Source: JAGTVG01 sp964543195
GTDB lineage: Bacteria > Bacteroidota > Bacteroidia > Cytophagales > Cyclobacteriaceae
Direction of reading: 5' to 3'
NCBI GenBank assembly: GCA_964543195.1
Contig: CAZIXF010000001.1
Span: 62,001 to 126,000 of the forward strand
DNA: 64,000 nucleotides
The translations under genes were made by a program, and so were the position numbers. This document shows positions 44,327 to 53,858 of the stretch, piece by piece (position 1 is the first letter of the stretch; every line of letters begins with the position of its first letter). Below the pieces are notes generated by a model. It was not told the origin of the DNA and did no database searches. It saw nothing but the letters and a program-made list of their open reading frames with translations.

Positions 44327-45470
44327 GATTAACAAACAGAAAGAGGATAACAATAAGTGGTGGATTCACCCCTTACTGTTTGTTATTACCCTGATTACCA
44401 CCACCATCGCCGGTGCGGAATGGATACACGGAAAACCCCTGTTGTATTTTGAGCCCGGACTTACTTTTAATGAAGTGTTAGATGGCCTGAACTATTCGTT
44501 GCCTTTCCTCGCCATACTCACCGTACATGAGTTCGGTCATTTTTTCACAGCACGATATCATAATATCAAGGTTACATTGCCCTATTATATACCCCTTTGG
44601 CTGGGTTTTGTGGGATTGCCGTTTTCACCAGGTACCATGGGAGCAGTGATCCGGATAAAAGAGCAGTTGAAAACCCGGAGTCAGGTCTTCGATATAGGCA
44701 TTGCCGGACCCCTGGCCGGGTTTGTAATGGCCCTTTTTGTATTATATTACGGTTTTACTTCCCTTCCGCCTCCTGAGTATATTTACCAGATCCATCCCGA
44801 ATATGAACAGTACGGAGCCGATTATGCCGATCATGTGTATGGCGACCCGGGAACCTTTTACCTGGGAAATAATATCACCTTCTGGTTTTTTGAGCACTAT
44901 GTGGCACCCGACCCGGTCCGGGTCCCCAATCATTATGAGGTGATCCATTATCCTTTTCTTTTTGCGGGCTTCCTGGCTCTTTTTTTTACCGCCCTCAACC
45001 TGCTTCCTATCGGGCAGCTTGACGGAGGACATACGTTATATGGGCTGGTAGGATGGAAATATCATAAATATGTTTCCTCGGGTTTGTTTATCCTGTTACT
45101 TTTTTATGCCGGATTGGGACTTGTAACCCCCTACCAACCGGTCGAAGATCTGCTCCTGTATATTCCCTTATATATTGGATTCCTTTATATAACCTTGCAT
45201 TCCATGCAGCTGGAAAACCGCACCCGCCTTACCCTGGCTGTGATCCTATTTGTCACCCAGTTTATTTTCCTGTATATATTCCCTTCGACAAAGGGATATA
45301 CCGGATGGCTGGTGTTTGCCTTCATCATCGGCCGTTTCCTTGGTGTTATTCACCCTCCCGCATTGATCGATCAGCCCCTTTCCACTTCACGTAAAATACT
45401 GGGATGGATCACCCTCATTGTATTTATACTCTGTTTTTCACCGCAACCGTTTGTACTGATCGGCGAATAA
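44316..45470 (+). CDS. Site-2 protease family (M50) membrane metallopeptidase
   Basis: This 384-residue polytopic membrane protein has the zinc motif HEFGH at 71-75 and the second ligand segment NLLPIGQLDGGH at about 229-240, where Asp completes the site. Around eight hydrophobic segments are visible. No PDZ domain is present, so it resembles the short SREBP-cleaving-type relatives. Such enzymes cut transmembrane helices of regulators. The substrate here is unknown. The start overlaps the HAD gene by 11 nt, which indicates translational coupling. Confidence 0.9.
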   Translation: MDDRINKQKEDNNKWWIHPLLFVITLITTTIAGAEWIHGKPLLYFEPGLTFNEVLDGLNYSLPFLAILTVHEFGHFFTARYHNIKVTLPYYIPLWLGFVGLPFSPGTMGAVIRIKEQLKTRSQVFDIGIAGPLAGFVMALFVLYYGFTSLPPPEYIYQIHPEYEQYGADYADHVYGDPGTFYLGNNITFWFFEHYVAPDPVRVPNHYEVIHYPFLFAGFLALFFTALNLLPIGQLDGGHTLYGLVGWKYHKYVSSGLFILLLFYAGLGLVTPYQPVEDLLLYIPLYIGFLYITLHSMQLENRTRLTLAVILFVTQFIFLYIFPSTKGYTGWLVFAFIIGRFLGVIHPPALIDQPLSTSRKILGWITLIVFILCFSPQPFVLIGE

Positions 45471-45526
45471 TCAACAGGGATTCCAGCCAGGATGGTTTGA
45501 AACTCGGAAGTTTTACCCGGGAAGTT

Positions 45527-45712
45527 TTACCGGGCATTTTGATTGGAAGACCTGACCCGGAAATACAGGATTCCGGAAATCATACTAATTGAAATGATGA
45601 GAATAATAAGCCGGGAGACCGGATATACACCATAAGTCAGCAGATCGATCAAAACAGCTATGCTTATAATAATAAGCACCACCACCATGATCATAGCGAT
45701 CAGATTTTTCAT
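45527..45712 (-). CDS. Small membrane protein (possible)
   Basis: This 61-residue frame has two hydrophobic segments (about 4-26 and 34-50) and a basic C-terminus, convergent with the protease gene. It has a plausible composition for a short membrane protein but resembles nothing I can name. The reality of the gene is uncertain. Confidence 0.45.
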   Translation of the reverse strand: MKNLIAMIMVVVLIIISIAVLIDLLTYGVYPVSRLIILIISISMISGILYFRVRSSNQNAR

Positions 45713-45858
45713 AATCCTTTAACCTGTGTTGATACATAACAAAAGGCTTGCAGAAATTGTTCCCGCTCTTCCAGGTTTAATTGGATTTTCTGATTAAAAT
45801 CAGGGTAAAGTACAGGGAATGATGCGATCTTTACGCAAACATTTCGATCTAAATACCG

Positions 45859-45866
45859 TATTTTTG
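45859..45866 (+). promoter_or_regulatory. Candidate Bacteroidota -7 element before ribBA
   Basis: TATTTTTG fits the Bacteroidota -7 consensus TAnnTTTG, 22 nt before the ribBA ATG. A TTTCG lies about 17 nt further upstream in the expected -33 zone. The implied leader is very short, so no FMN riboswitch can fit between them and none was seen. Confidence 0.4.
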
Positions 45867-45887
45867 TAAAAATGAAATTTTTGTCTC

Positions 45888-47111
45888 ATGCATGATGAGC
45901 ATTTACTGGATAGTATAGAAAAGGCCATTGAGGCGATCAGGAATGGAGAGGTGATCATTGTTGTGGATGATGAGAACCGGGAAAATGAGGGTGATTTTAT
46001 CTGTGCCGCTGATTGTATTACGCCGGAAATAGTCAATTTTATGGCCACTCACGGTCGCGGACTTATCTGCACACCTTTGATCGAGGACCGTTGCAATGAA
46101 CTGGGACTTGAACTCATGGTCGGGAAAAACACCGCTGTTCATGGCACTCCTTTTACCGTTTCGGTAGATCTTATTCACGAAAAAGTTTCAACAGGAATAT
46201 CCGCCGAAGACCGGTATCGAACCATACAAGCCCTGGTCGATCCCGAAACAAAACCGGAAGACCTCGGCCGGCCCGGACATATATTTCCATTAAAGGCCAA
46301 AAAAGGAGGGGTGCTCCGAAGGGCGGGCCATACGGAAGCGGCCATCGATTTTGCCAGGTTGGCCGGTTTCAGTCCTGCCGGGGTATTGGTGGAAATTATG
46401 AATGAGGACGGAACCATGGCCCGGGTGCCTGAACTGAGGAAAATTGCCGACAAATTCAATCTCAGGCTTGTCTCAATCCATCATCTCATTGAATACCGGA
46501 TAAAGAAAGAATCACTCATCGAACGCCTCTCAGACGTAAAAATGCCCACCGAGTACGGTGATTTTGAACTCAAAGCATACCGTCAAACCAATTCAAACGA
46601 AATTCACCTGGCCCTGGTAAAGGGAGAATGGGAAAAAGACGAGCCCATACTGGTCCGGGTCCATTCATCCTGTGTGACCGGGGATATCTTCGGCTCATGC
46701 CGTTGTGATTGCGGTCCTCAGTTACATGGTGCCATGGAAATGATCGAAAAAGAAGGGAAGGGCGTTGTGCTCTATATGAATCAGGAAGGCAGGGGGATAG
46801 GCCTTCTAAATAAATTGAAAGCGTATGAGCTTCAGGAAAAGGGTATGGACACGGTGGAAGCCAATGTACAATTAGGATTCAAGGCCGATGAACGTGACTA
46901 TGGCGTGGGTGCGCAGATCCTCCGTGATCTGGGTGTTTCGAAGATACATTTGATCTCGAATAATCCGAAAAAAAGGGTAGGATTGATGGGGTATGGATTG
47001 GAAATTATCGATATTATGGCCATTGAGATCATACCTAATCAGTATAATATTCGTTATTTGGAAACCAAGCGGGATAAGATGGGACATGATATTCTTCATA
47101 AGAATAAATAG
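45888..47111 (+). CDS. ribBA: Bifunctional 3,4-dihydroxy-2-butanone-4-phosphate synthase / GTP cyclohydrolase II
   Basis: This 407-residue fusion catalyses two early steps of riboflavin synthesis. The RibB half (about 1-205) has DDENRENEGDF near 26-36 and the THGRGLICTP block. The RibA half (about 210-400) has the zinc-binding Cys cluster SCVTGDIFGSCRCDCG and EGRGIGLLNKLKAYELQ. All typical catalytic residues appear present and the length is normal. A flavin supply is relevant to a chromosome with many flavoenzymes, but no regulatory link is visible. The next gene starts 4 nt downstream. Confidence 0.97.
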   Translation: MHDEHLLDSIEKAIEAIRNGEVIIVVDDENRENEGDFICAADCITPEIVNFMATHGRGLICTPLIEDRCNELGLELMVGKNTAVHGTPFTVSVDLIHEKVSTGISAEDRYRTIQALVDPETKPEDLGRPGHIFPLKAKKGGVLRRAGHTEAAIDFARLAGFSPAGVLVEIMNEDGTMARVPELRKIADKFNLRLVSIHHLIEYRIKKESLIERLSDVKMPTEYGDFELKAYRQTNSNEIHLALVKGEWEKDEPILVRVHSSCVTGDIFGSCRCDCGPQLHGAMEMIEKEGKGVVLYMNQEGRGIGLLNKLKAYELQEKGMDTVEANVQLGFKADERDYGVGAQILRDLGVSKIHLISNNPKKRVGLMGYGLEIIDIMAIEIIPNQYNIRYLETKRDKMGHDILHKNK

Positions 47112-47115
47112 ATTA

Positions 47116-47733
47116 ATGATCAGGCTGTTAGCAACTTTTCTTTTATTAATATTTTCTGTTTTTTCATTTAGCCAGCAATCTCCGTCCGAATTGCTGCATG
47201 AGGGTGAACTGGTCCTTTTAAATGAGGATACCCTCAAAGGAAAGATCAAATATGATTTCGAGAATGATCTCGTGCAGATGGTGATCAACGGTACGGTGCA
47301 GACCTATAGCGCAAGAAAGATCCTCTATTTCCGGATCTTTGACGAAACCGTGGATATGTACCGCACTTTTTATTCAATTCCCTATGAGGTACAGCCTAAT
47401 TATGAAACCCCCTTATTGTTTGAAGTTCTCTATGAAGGTAAACTTACGCTGCTGGCCCGTGAAACCCTCGTTACGGAAACAGTACCCCAGTATTCCCATT
47501 TATACAGATCGTCGGTCAACATGTCACGCACAAGACTGGCCTATGAGTATTATTTTATCGATCAGAAGGGGAATTTTACCTTATATAACATGAAAAAGAA
47601 TGAGCTCTATGATATCATGCACAGAAAGGAACCCCAGGTAAAACAATATATAAAAAAGAACCGGCTTAAGACTGATCTTCGAAGAGATCTGGTCCGTATT
47701 ACCGCATACTATAATGCACTGGTTGGTCAATGA
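47116..47733 (+). CDS. Exported protein of unknown function
   Basis: The chosen ATG at 47116 gives a 205-residue protein with a Sec signal peptide (MIRLLATFLLLIFSVFSFS, about 1-19). A longer frame beginning at 46993 lies inside ribBA and is not credible. The mature part is beta-rich with a basic C-terminus (KQYIKKNRLKTDLRRDL). Similar small proteins are common and uncharacterised in Bacteroidota. The 4-nt spacing to ribBA suggests one transcript. Confidence 0.75.
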   Translation: MIRLLATFLLLIFSVFSFSQQSPSELLHEGELVLLNEDTLKGKIKYDFENDLVQMVINGTVQTYSARKILYFRIFDETVDMYRTFYSIPYEVQPNYETPLLFEVLYEGKLTLLARETLVTETVPQYSHLYRSSVNMSRTRLAYEYYFIDQKGNFTLYNMKKNELYDIMHRKEPQVKQYIKKNRLKTDLRRDLVRITAYYNALVGQ

Positions 47734-47757
47734 TGGAAACAGCAAATTTTTTAATTT

Positions 47758-48543
47758 ATGAGTAAACCGCTAATCCTCATCACGAATGATGATGGGATCA
47801 CTTCCAACGGGATTAAACTACTGACTGACCTGATGGCCGAACTGGGTGAGGTGATCGTGGTTGCCCCCGATAGCCCGCAGTCCGGGATGGGCCATGCTAT
47901 TACGGTTGGGAATACCCTCCGGTTATTCGAAACGAAATTATTCGATGGTATCCGCTCATATCAGTGTTCGGGAACCCCGGTCGATTGTGTTAAACTTGCC
48001 AAACATTATGTGTTGAAAGACCGCAAACCGGATCTGCTGGTGAGTGGCATTAATCATGGACCCAATACCTCGATCAGTGTGGTCTATTCCGGCACCATGG
48101 CGGCTGCCCTTGAGGCTGCCATTGACGATATTCCGGCCATTGGTTTTTCCCTTTGCGATTATTCACCGGATGCCCGTTTCGGCCATGTGAGTGATCATGT
48201 AAAAAAAATTACCTCCGAGGTGCTTGAAAATGGCTTGCCCCGGGGTATTGCCCTGAACGTGAACCTCCCATCTGCCAGCGAAGGTCCCATCAAAGGGGTG
48301 AAAGTTTGCCGGCAGGCCCGGGCCCGTTGGCATGAGTCTTTCGATGAGCGGATCGATCCCTACGGTGAAAAATACTTCTGGATGGCTGGCGATTTCGTCA
48401 ATCTCGATAAGAAAAATACGGATAATGATGTATGGGCGATTGCCCATAATTACGTGTCGGTGGTACCCACCCAGTTTGATATGACCGCCCATAATTTTCT
48501 GAAATCCCTGAAAAAGAATTTTGAGATCGGGGAGCAGGAGTGA
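47758..48543 (+). CDS. surE: 5'/3'-nucleotidase SurE
   Basis: This 261-residue protein starts with the SurE motif ILITNDDGI (6-14), whose Asp residues bind the metal, followed by VVAPDSPQSGMGHA and LVSGINHGPNTSISVVYSGTMAAALEA. These are the conserved active-site loops. SurE removes phosphate from nucleoside monophosphates and related compounds and is important for survival in stationary phase. The length is typical. It is 24 nt downstream of the previous gene and on the same strand. Confidence 0.96.
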   Translation: MSKPLILITNDDGITSNGIKLLTDLMAELGEVIVVAPDSPQSGMGHAITVGNTLRLFETKLFDGIRSYQCSGTPVDCVKLAKHYVLKDRKPDLLVSGINHGPNTSISVVYSGTMAAALEAAIDDIPAIGFSLCDYSPDARFGHVSDHVKKITSEVLENGLPRGIALNVNLPSASEGPIKGVKVCRQARARWHESFDERIDPYGEKYFWMAGDFVNLDKKNTDNDVWAIAHNYVSVVPTQFDMTAHNFLKSLKKNFEIGEQE

Positions 48544-48642
48544 GAGTAAATCTTTTTCTTGATTCCACGCGTCGATACGTTCCACCGGCGGGGAACACTC
48601 AGCGTGGACTTAATCCGGTAAAAACAGGGAGGTAGCTCCTGT

Positions 48643-49368
48643 TCATCCGAACAATTCCTGCATCTGTTTTGCGTTTTCCGGAGCCTGGGCTTTCATATCA
48701 TTATTAAAAAAAATATAGGCCTCTTCCACATCCGCCTTTTCGATCTGATTCTGAAACTCTTTAAGTTCCTCTTCACGATAGAGATAATTATACCAGTTGT
48801 ACTTGCCATGCATTCGCAGATAGATCCAGTTATTGGAGATAAATATTTCATGAAACTGGAGTTCCGGTGCCGATACGGTACAGAATCCAAGGCCCCGATC
48901 ATCCATGAATTCGACCACCTCCTCTTTGAACCACTCCTTTTTCCTGAATTCAAAAAAATTGGGGATCTCTTTTTTCAGATGACCGGCAAATCTTTCGATT
49001 CGCTCGAAATCATATGGAAAGTTGGATGGAAATTGCCATAATATGGCCGCTATTTTGGATTCCAGGGGAGAAAGGGCATCATAAAAATTATTGAGTGAAC
49101 GAACCAGATTATCATCGACATTCAGCTTTTTCCGGTGGGTAATATACTGGTATCCTTTGAAAATGAACCTGAAGTTATCCGGTGTCTGGTCAGCCCAAAG
49201 TTTGAGATTTTCCGGGTTGGGGATCTTATAAAAACTGCTGTTGATCTCCACTGAATTGAACTGACCGGAATAATATTCCAACCAGCGTTTCCTGGGAATA
49301 TCCTCCGGATAAAAATCTTTTTTCCATTCATCGTACTGAAAACCCGAGCAACCTATATATAACTGCAT
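48643..49368 (-). CDS. DUF72 family protein (YecE-like)
   Basis: This 241-residue protein starts IGCSGFQYDEWKKDFYP, the standard opening of DUF72 proteins. It continues with FNSVEINSSFYKIPNPENLKLWADQTP and ends with YIFFNNDMKAQAPENAKQM, all family blocks of the TIM-barrel-like fold. The biochemical function is not established. It is convergent with surE, with a 99-nt gap. Confidence 0.92.
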   Translation of the reverse strand: MQLYIGCSGFQYDEWKKDFYPEDIPRKRWLEYYSGQFNSVEINSSFYKIPNPENLKLWADQTPDNFRFIFKGYQYITHRKKLNVDDNLVRSLNNFYDALSPLESKIAAILWQFPSNFPYDFERIERFAGHLKKEIPNFFEFRKKEWFKEEVVEFMDDRGLGFCTVSAPELQFHEIFISNNWIYLRMHGKYNWYNYLYREEELKEFQNQIEKADVEEAYIFFNNDMKAQAPENAKQMQELFG

Positions 49369-49675
49369 AATTTTATTATTTTAAAATTGGCTAATCCCTT
49401 TGGGTAAAACATATTTTTTATTAATCCCGGAAAACCGGGAATTATAAAAGATTTTCTTTCAACTTGTGATTCTTAGAATGATGACCATGCCAAACGATAT
49501 AAAATTTCAAGAATGATATAATATAACTTGTTGTGTGAATTAGATAATTAAAAACTTAGCGATACCTGAGTGATTTGGTACCCTTCGTGGCCAAAATATA
49601 ATGATTTAATGCCACATAGTCTCGAAAACACCGGGATACACCAGGAAAGAAAATGATAAATCTTTAAATATCAGT
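49369..49675 (+). other. Intergenic stretch, no recognised element
   Basis: About 307 bp between the DUF72 gene (minus strand) and a methyltransferase relic. The composition is AT-rich. I see no gene, repeat or clear terminator beyond short inverted words. Confidence 0.4.
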
Positions 49676-49918
49676 ATGTTAAAAGATAATGAAATGTATA
49701 ATAATTCACACAACGAGTTAATATATACAATTTATAACGGATTACCACGGCTAGGCCCCGGCGATAATGCTTCTACACGGAAAGCCTTTTATAGCCTGTT
49801 CCGTCTCGATGACCATGCCCATATCCCCGATATCGGATGTGGAAAGGGAGTGCAGACCATGGAGATGCTGCCTGTTCGTGGGGAGTTGCACTTAAGTTTG
49901 CTGTTAAGTTTGCTGTGA
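49676..49918 (+). pseudogene. Truncated SAM-dependent methyltransferase
   Basis: The 80-codon frame contains YNGLPRLGPGDNASTRKAF and IPDIGCGKGVQTMEML, which are the N-terminus and motif I of a class I SAM-dependent methyltransferase. The frame then leaves the family (PVRGELHLSLLLSLL) and stops. The normal protein is about 250 residues, so roughly 70 percent is gone. Motif I has Pro where Leu is usual (ILDIGCG). It lies upstream of the choline/betaine genes. Confidence 0.7.
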
Positions 49919-50304
49919 TCTGTCCTTTGATCGATCTTATGAAATCGGAAGGTAAGGTCAATGAGGAATGGGATGGCGATTGATCGAAAGGTCAACACCA
50001 TTCAGTTAACTCAATTCATTTTAATTTTTGACTGAATTATATATTGCCCGGAGATAAACCCGAAAAGCATATCATTTGCTGACAGGCTTCATTTTTCAAT
50101 CCAGGTAAAGATCATTTACAGCCCTTAAACAAGGCTTTAATTTTGGTTTCCCATTGGATAGCAATCCTAATATGACTAATTTCACGGGTTGAAATCTTAT
50201 ACTATTATAGCCGTGTAAAAAAATCGATCGATCCGGTTTATGCCGGATCAGGATTACCATTCCTGCTTAACGCCCGGTTATAGTTGAATAGTTTATAATC
50301 AATC
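49919..50304 (+). other. Intergenic stretch upstream of the BCCT carrier
   Basis: 386 bp follow the methyltransferase relic. A perfect inverted repeat GATCCGG/CCGGATC (50230-50249) with a 6-nt loop lies about 55 nt before the BCCT start codon. It could be an operator or leader hairpin. Nothing else was recognised. Confidence 0.45.
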
Positions 50305-51918
50305 ATGTTCAAACGCATTTATTTGTTTTATAAAAAGCTCAAGGCAGAAACTGAGCCGGCCGTGTTTTTTACTTCAGCCGGTCTTATAGCCGTTTTTGTG
50401 GTGGTGGCTTTATTGAATCAGGCTTCCCTTGATGCTTTTTTCTCCGGTATTCAGACTTTTATTTCCAATTATTTCGGCTGGTTATATATTATTGCCGTTA
50501 ATGTCATACTGATCTTCTGTATATACCTGGGTTTCGGTAAATACAGGAATATCCGGATCGGTGGTAAAGATTCCAAACCGGAATTTTCGACTTTTGCCTG
50601 GCTTGCGATGCTTTTTAATGCCGGTATCGGACTGGTGCTCATGTTTTACAGCATTGCGGAACCTATTCTCCATTATTCCAATCCGCCGTATGGTGAGCCC
50701 CATAGTGTCGAGTCAGCTAAACTGGGTATGCAGATCTCTTTTCTTCACTGGGGCATTCATGGCTGGGCTGTGTATGCCCTGATGGGATTATCGATCAGTT
50801 ATTTTGCCTATAACCGGGGATTGCCGTTGGGTATCCGGTGGATACTTTACCCATTGCTCGGTGACCGGCTTAAAGGCCCATTGGGTCATGCCATTGACAT
50901 TATGGCCGTAGTGGCTACTTTATTTGGTCTTGCCACTACCCTGGGACTGGGTATCCAGCATATTAATTCCGGACTTGGTACCCTGTTCGGTCTTTCCCAG
51001 GGACCGAGGATCCAGGTAGCACTGATCATGATCATTACCTTTGTGGCTACGGCATCGGTCGTGTCGGGTCTTCACAGGGGGATCCAGAACCTCAGTAAAA
51101 TAGCGGCCTGGATGGCCATCATCCTGATGATTTTCATGTTGATCGTGGGACCGACGCTTTTCATAGTCAATTCTTTTATACAAAATACGGGTGGTTACTT
51201 CCAGCGGCTGATAGCCCTAGGAACCTGGACTGAGGTTTATATAGGAAATGACTGGATGCATAGCTGGACCATATTTTACTGGGCCTGGTGGTTTGCCTGG
51301 TCGCCTTTCGTAGGCCTTTTTATTGCCCGGATATCCAAGGGCCGGACCCTCAAGGATTTTATGCTGGGTGTAATGCTCGGACCTACATTTGCCGTAATTA
51401 CCTGGATCAGTATTTTCGGCAGTACGGCCCTTCATGTTGAACTCTTTGGTGAAGGTGGAATTGCCGCGGCCGTGAATGAGAACATTGCCAGTGCCATTTA
51501 TATGCTTCTCGAAAAAATGCCGCTTTCGGGCATCAGTGTTTTCTTTGTGGTGATCGCCGCCGTTATCTTTTTCGTCACCTCATCAGACAGCGGTTCACTG
51601 GTGATCGATTATATTTCAACGGGTGGTAACGAAAACCCACCGGTCGGCCAGCGTATTTTCTGGGCTATGCTTGAAGGGATTGTGGCTTCGGTATTGCTTC
51701 TCGGTGGCGGATTGATCGCTTTGCAGACCGGTTCGCTGGTCAGCGGGTTACCGGTTTGTATCCTGCTTTTGCTGGCCTGCTGGTCGATGTATAAAGCACT
51801 TAAAAAGGAAATCAGGACCCGGCATTTTTCTGCTTCCTCTCCGGAAATGGATGGAGATGGGAAAAAGCCGGAGAAAAGACCAGCCGGACCGGAAATGGAA
51901 CCCGAAGAGAAAAAATAG
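50305..51918 (+). CDS. BCCT-family betaine/choline/carnitine transporter
   Basis: This 537-residue membrane protein has about 12 transmembrane segments. The BCCT signature is present: WTIFYWAWWFAWSPFVGLFIARISKGRT, with the Trp-rich substrate box. GIGLVLMFYSIAEP, LHWGIHGWAVYALMG and VTSSDSGSLV support the assignment. The C-terminal tail (about 505-537) is hydrophilic and charged, a common site of osmotic regulation. Its convergent neighbours betA and betB make choline or betaine the likely cargo, which is inference from context. Confidence 0.95.
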   Translation: MFKRIYLFYKKLKAETEPAVFFTSAGLIAVFVVVALLNQASLDAFFSGIQTFISNYFGWLYIIAVNVILIFCIYLGFGKYRNIRIGGKDSKPEFSTFAWLAMLFNAGIGLVLMFYSIAEPILHYSNPPYGEPHSVESAKLGMQISFLHWGIHGWAVYALMGLSISYFAYNRGLPLGIRWILYPLLGDRLKGPLGHAIDIMAVVATLFGLATTLGLGIQHINSGLGTLFGLSQGPRIQVALIMIITFVATASVVSGLHRGIQNLSKIAAWMAIILMIFMLIVGPTLFIVNSFIQNTGGYFQRLIALGTWTEVYIGNDWMHSWTIFYWAWWFAWSPFVGLFIARISKGRTLKDFMLGVMLGPTFAVITWISIFGSTALHVELFGEGGIAAAVNENIASAIYMLLEKMPLSGISVFFVVIAAVIFFVTSSDSGSLVIDYISTGGNENPPVGQRIFWAMLEGIVASVLLLGGGLIALQTGSLVSGLPVCILLLLACWSMYKALKKEIRTRHFSASSPEMDGDGKKPEKRPAGPEMEPEEKK

Positions 51919-52171
51919 AGAGGAGCGGGGTTTCTACCGCCAGGGCGGCATCAGCGTATATATCTCATTTACTATCCAATCCTGAACTCCGGGAAGGATC
52001 TTATACTTTTCAGAAATGCGTTATAGGCAGGGATCCTGGTAGTACGGGATGTGTATTTCCATAACAGGTTATTCCTGAGATAGCATATCCTGCATACTAA
52101 CGAGATTCTTACTGAATGACCGTTGGGATGACATACCTTTTTTGCTGCCGCTCCGATCAATTCATGCCACT

Positions 52172-53806
52172 CTATTCCTCATGTTTATAAAACGGCACAT
52201 GGGCAGGCGGTAATGGCTCATTGCCCAGGATATCATCCGCCGCCTTTTCAGCGATCATCATGACCGGTGCATAAATGTTCCCATTGGTGATATAGGGCAT
52301 GATGGATGCATCCACCACCCATAGATTATCCACACCATGTACTTTCATCTTATTATCCACCACGGCCATGTCGTCATAACCCATCTTACAGGTTCCGCAG
52401 GGATGGTAGGCGCTTTCTCCTTCCCGGGCTACAAAATCGAGGATCTCCTCGTCACTCTGCACTTTTTTCCCGGGCGAGATCTCCTTCCCGCGGAATTCAT
52501 CCATAGCTTCGGTCTCGATCAACTTTCGCGAAAAGCGGATCGCCTCCAGCCATTCCTTTCTCTCCTTTTCTGTCGAAAGATAATTGAAAAGGATGCTGGG
52601 GTATTCCATCGGATTGGATGATTTGATCTTTATCCTTCCTCTCACATCGGTATTCATCGGTCCCACATGCAGTTGGAACCCATGACCTTCACTGGGAGCG
52701 GAACCATCATACCGGATGGCAATGGGAAGGAAGTGGAACTGCAGGTTCGGGTACTCCACCTCCTTGTTACTCCGGATAAAGCCACCGGCCTCAAAATGGT
52801 TGGAGGTACCCGGTCCTTTCCTTCTGAAAAGCCAGTTGAAGCCCACGATGGGTTGACGTAAAGGATTGAGCAGGGGATACAGGCTTACCGGTTTTTTGCT
52901 CGCCCATTGAACATATACCTCGAGGTGATCCTGAAGATTCTCCCCCACTCCGGGCAGATCGTGCACCACGTCAATGCCGAGCGCATCGAGTTCCTTTCCG
53001 TTTCCTATGCCGGACAACTGCAGAAGCTGGGGAGAATTAATGGACCCCCCGCATAAAATAACTTCTTTGCCGTAAATCTTTTCCCGGTGCGATCCTTTTC
53101 CGATCTCCACACCAGTGGCTTTTTTACCCTCGAAAAGTACCCGGGTGACCAGGGTCTTGAGCCTGACGGTAAGATTTTCACGTGATTTTACCGGATGTAC
53201 GTAGGCTCTGGCCGCATTATGCCGCCGGCCTCTGTAGATAGTCTGGTCAAACTTTCCGAATCCTTCCTGCTTATATCCGTTTACATCATCGGTCAGCGGA
53301 TAGCTGGCCTCCTGTACAGACTTGAAAAATGCATCGAACAAAGGATTTTTACATTCGGAAGTACTCAGGTATAACGGTCCTTCGTCACCCCGGTATTCAT
53401 CTCCTCCGATCAGCCGGGTCTCCACCCGCTTGAAATAGGGAAGGCAATGAAAATAATCCCAGTTTTCAAGACCTTTAATGCCGGCCCATTTTTCGAAATC
53501 CATGGCATTTCCCCTGATCCATATCATTCCATTGATGCAACTCGAGCCACCCAGTACCTTTCCCCTCGGTTGGAAAATCCGGCGATCGTTCATGTACGGT
53601 TCGGGGTCCGAACTGTAGGCCCAGTTATAAAAAGTGCCGTTAAGGGGATAACTGAGTGCAGCCGGCATATGGATCCGGAAATCCCACTTATAATCAGGAC
53701 GACCGGCCTCTATCACCAACACCTTGTTTGACGGGTCGGCACTCAGACGGTTGGCTAACACGGATCCGGCAGATCCTCCGCCGACCACTATAAAATCGTA
53801 ATTCAT
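52172..53806 (-). CDS. betA: Choline dehydrogenase-like GMC oxidoreductase
   Basis: This 544-residue FAD enzyme has the GGGSAG nucleotide-binding motif at 9-14 and the GMC signature GKVLGGSSCINGMIWIRG. The second signature CGGSINSPQLLQLSGIG follows, as do C-terminal catalytic residues in HPCGTC (about 466) and TNGN (about 509). It oxidises choline to betaine aldehyde, judged by the adjacent betB and BCCT genes. The GMC family also contains other alcohol oxidases, so the substrate is inferred. It begins 53 nt downstream of betB on the minus strand. Confidence 0.88.
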   Translation of the reverse strand: MNYDFIVVGGGSAGSVLANRLSADPSNKVLVIEAGRPDYKWDFRIHMPAALSYPLNGTFYNWAYSSDPEPYMNDRRIFQPRGKVLGGSSCINGMIWIRGNAMDFEKWAGIKGLENWDYFHCLPYFKRVETRLIGGDEYRGDEGPLYLSTSECKNPLFDAFFKSVQEASYPLTDDVNGYKQEGFGKFDQTIYRGRRHNAARAYVHPVKSRENLTVRLKTLVTRVLFEGKKATGVEIGKGSHREKIYGKEVILCGGSINSPQLLQLSGIGNGKELDALGIDVVHDLPGVGENLQDHLEVYVQWASKKPVSLYPLLNPLRQPIVGFNWLFRRKGPGTSNHFEAGGFIRSNKEVEYPNLQFHFLPIAIRYDGSAPSEGHGFQLHVGPMNTDVRGRIKIKSSNPMEYPSILFNYLSTEKERKEWLEAIRFSRKLIETEAMDEFRGKEISPGKKVQSDEEILDFVAREGESAYHPCGTCKMGYDDMAVVDNKMKVHGVDNLWVVDASIMPYITNGNIYAPVMMIAEKAADDILGNEPLPPAHVPFYKHEE

Positions 53807-53858
53807 AGGATTAAAAATCGTTTAATGTTTTACAAAAAAAATAGCATGAATAATGAAA

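Noticed and set aside
45713..45887. FMN riboswitch before ribBA
   Set aside because: The leader between the candidate promoter and the start codon is about 20 nt, and none of the conserved riboswitch stems is visible.
46993..47115. Upstream extension of the gene at 47116
   Set aside because: The extra 41 codons lie inside ribBA, and the signal peptide begins at 47116.
51972..52160. Minus-strand 62-codon frame next to betA
   Set aside because: Low-complexity composition, no family, and no start signal. It is probably chance.
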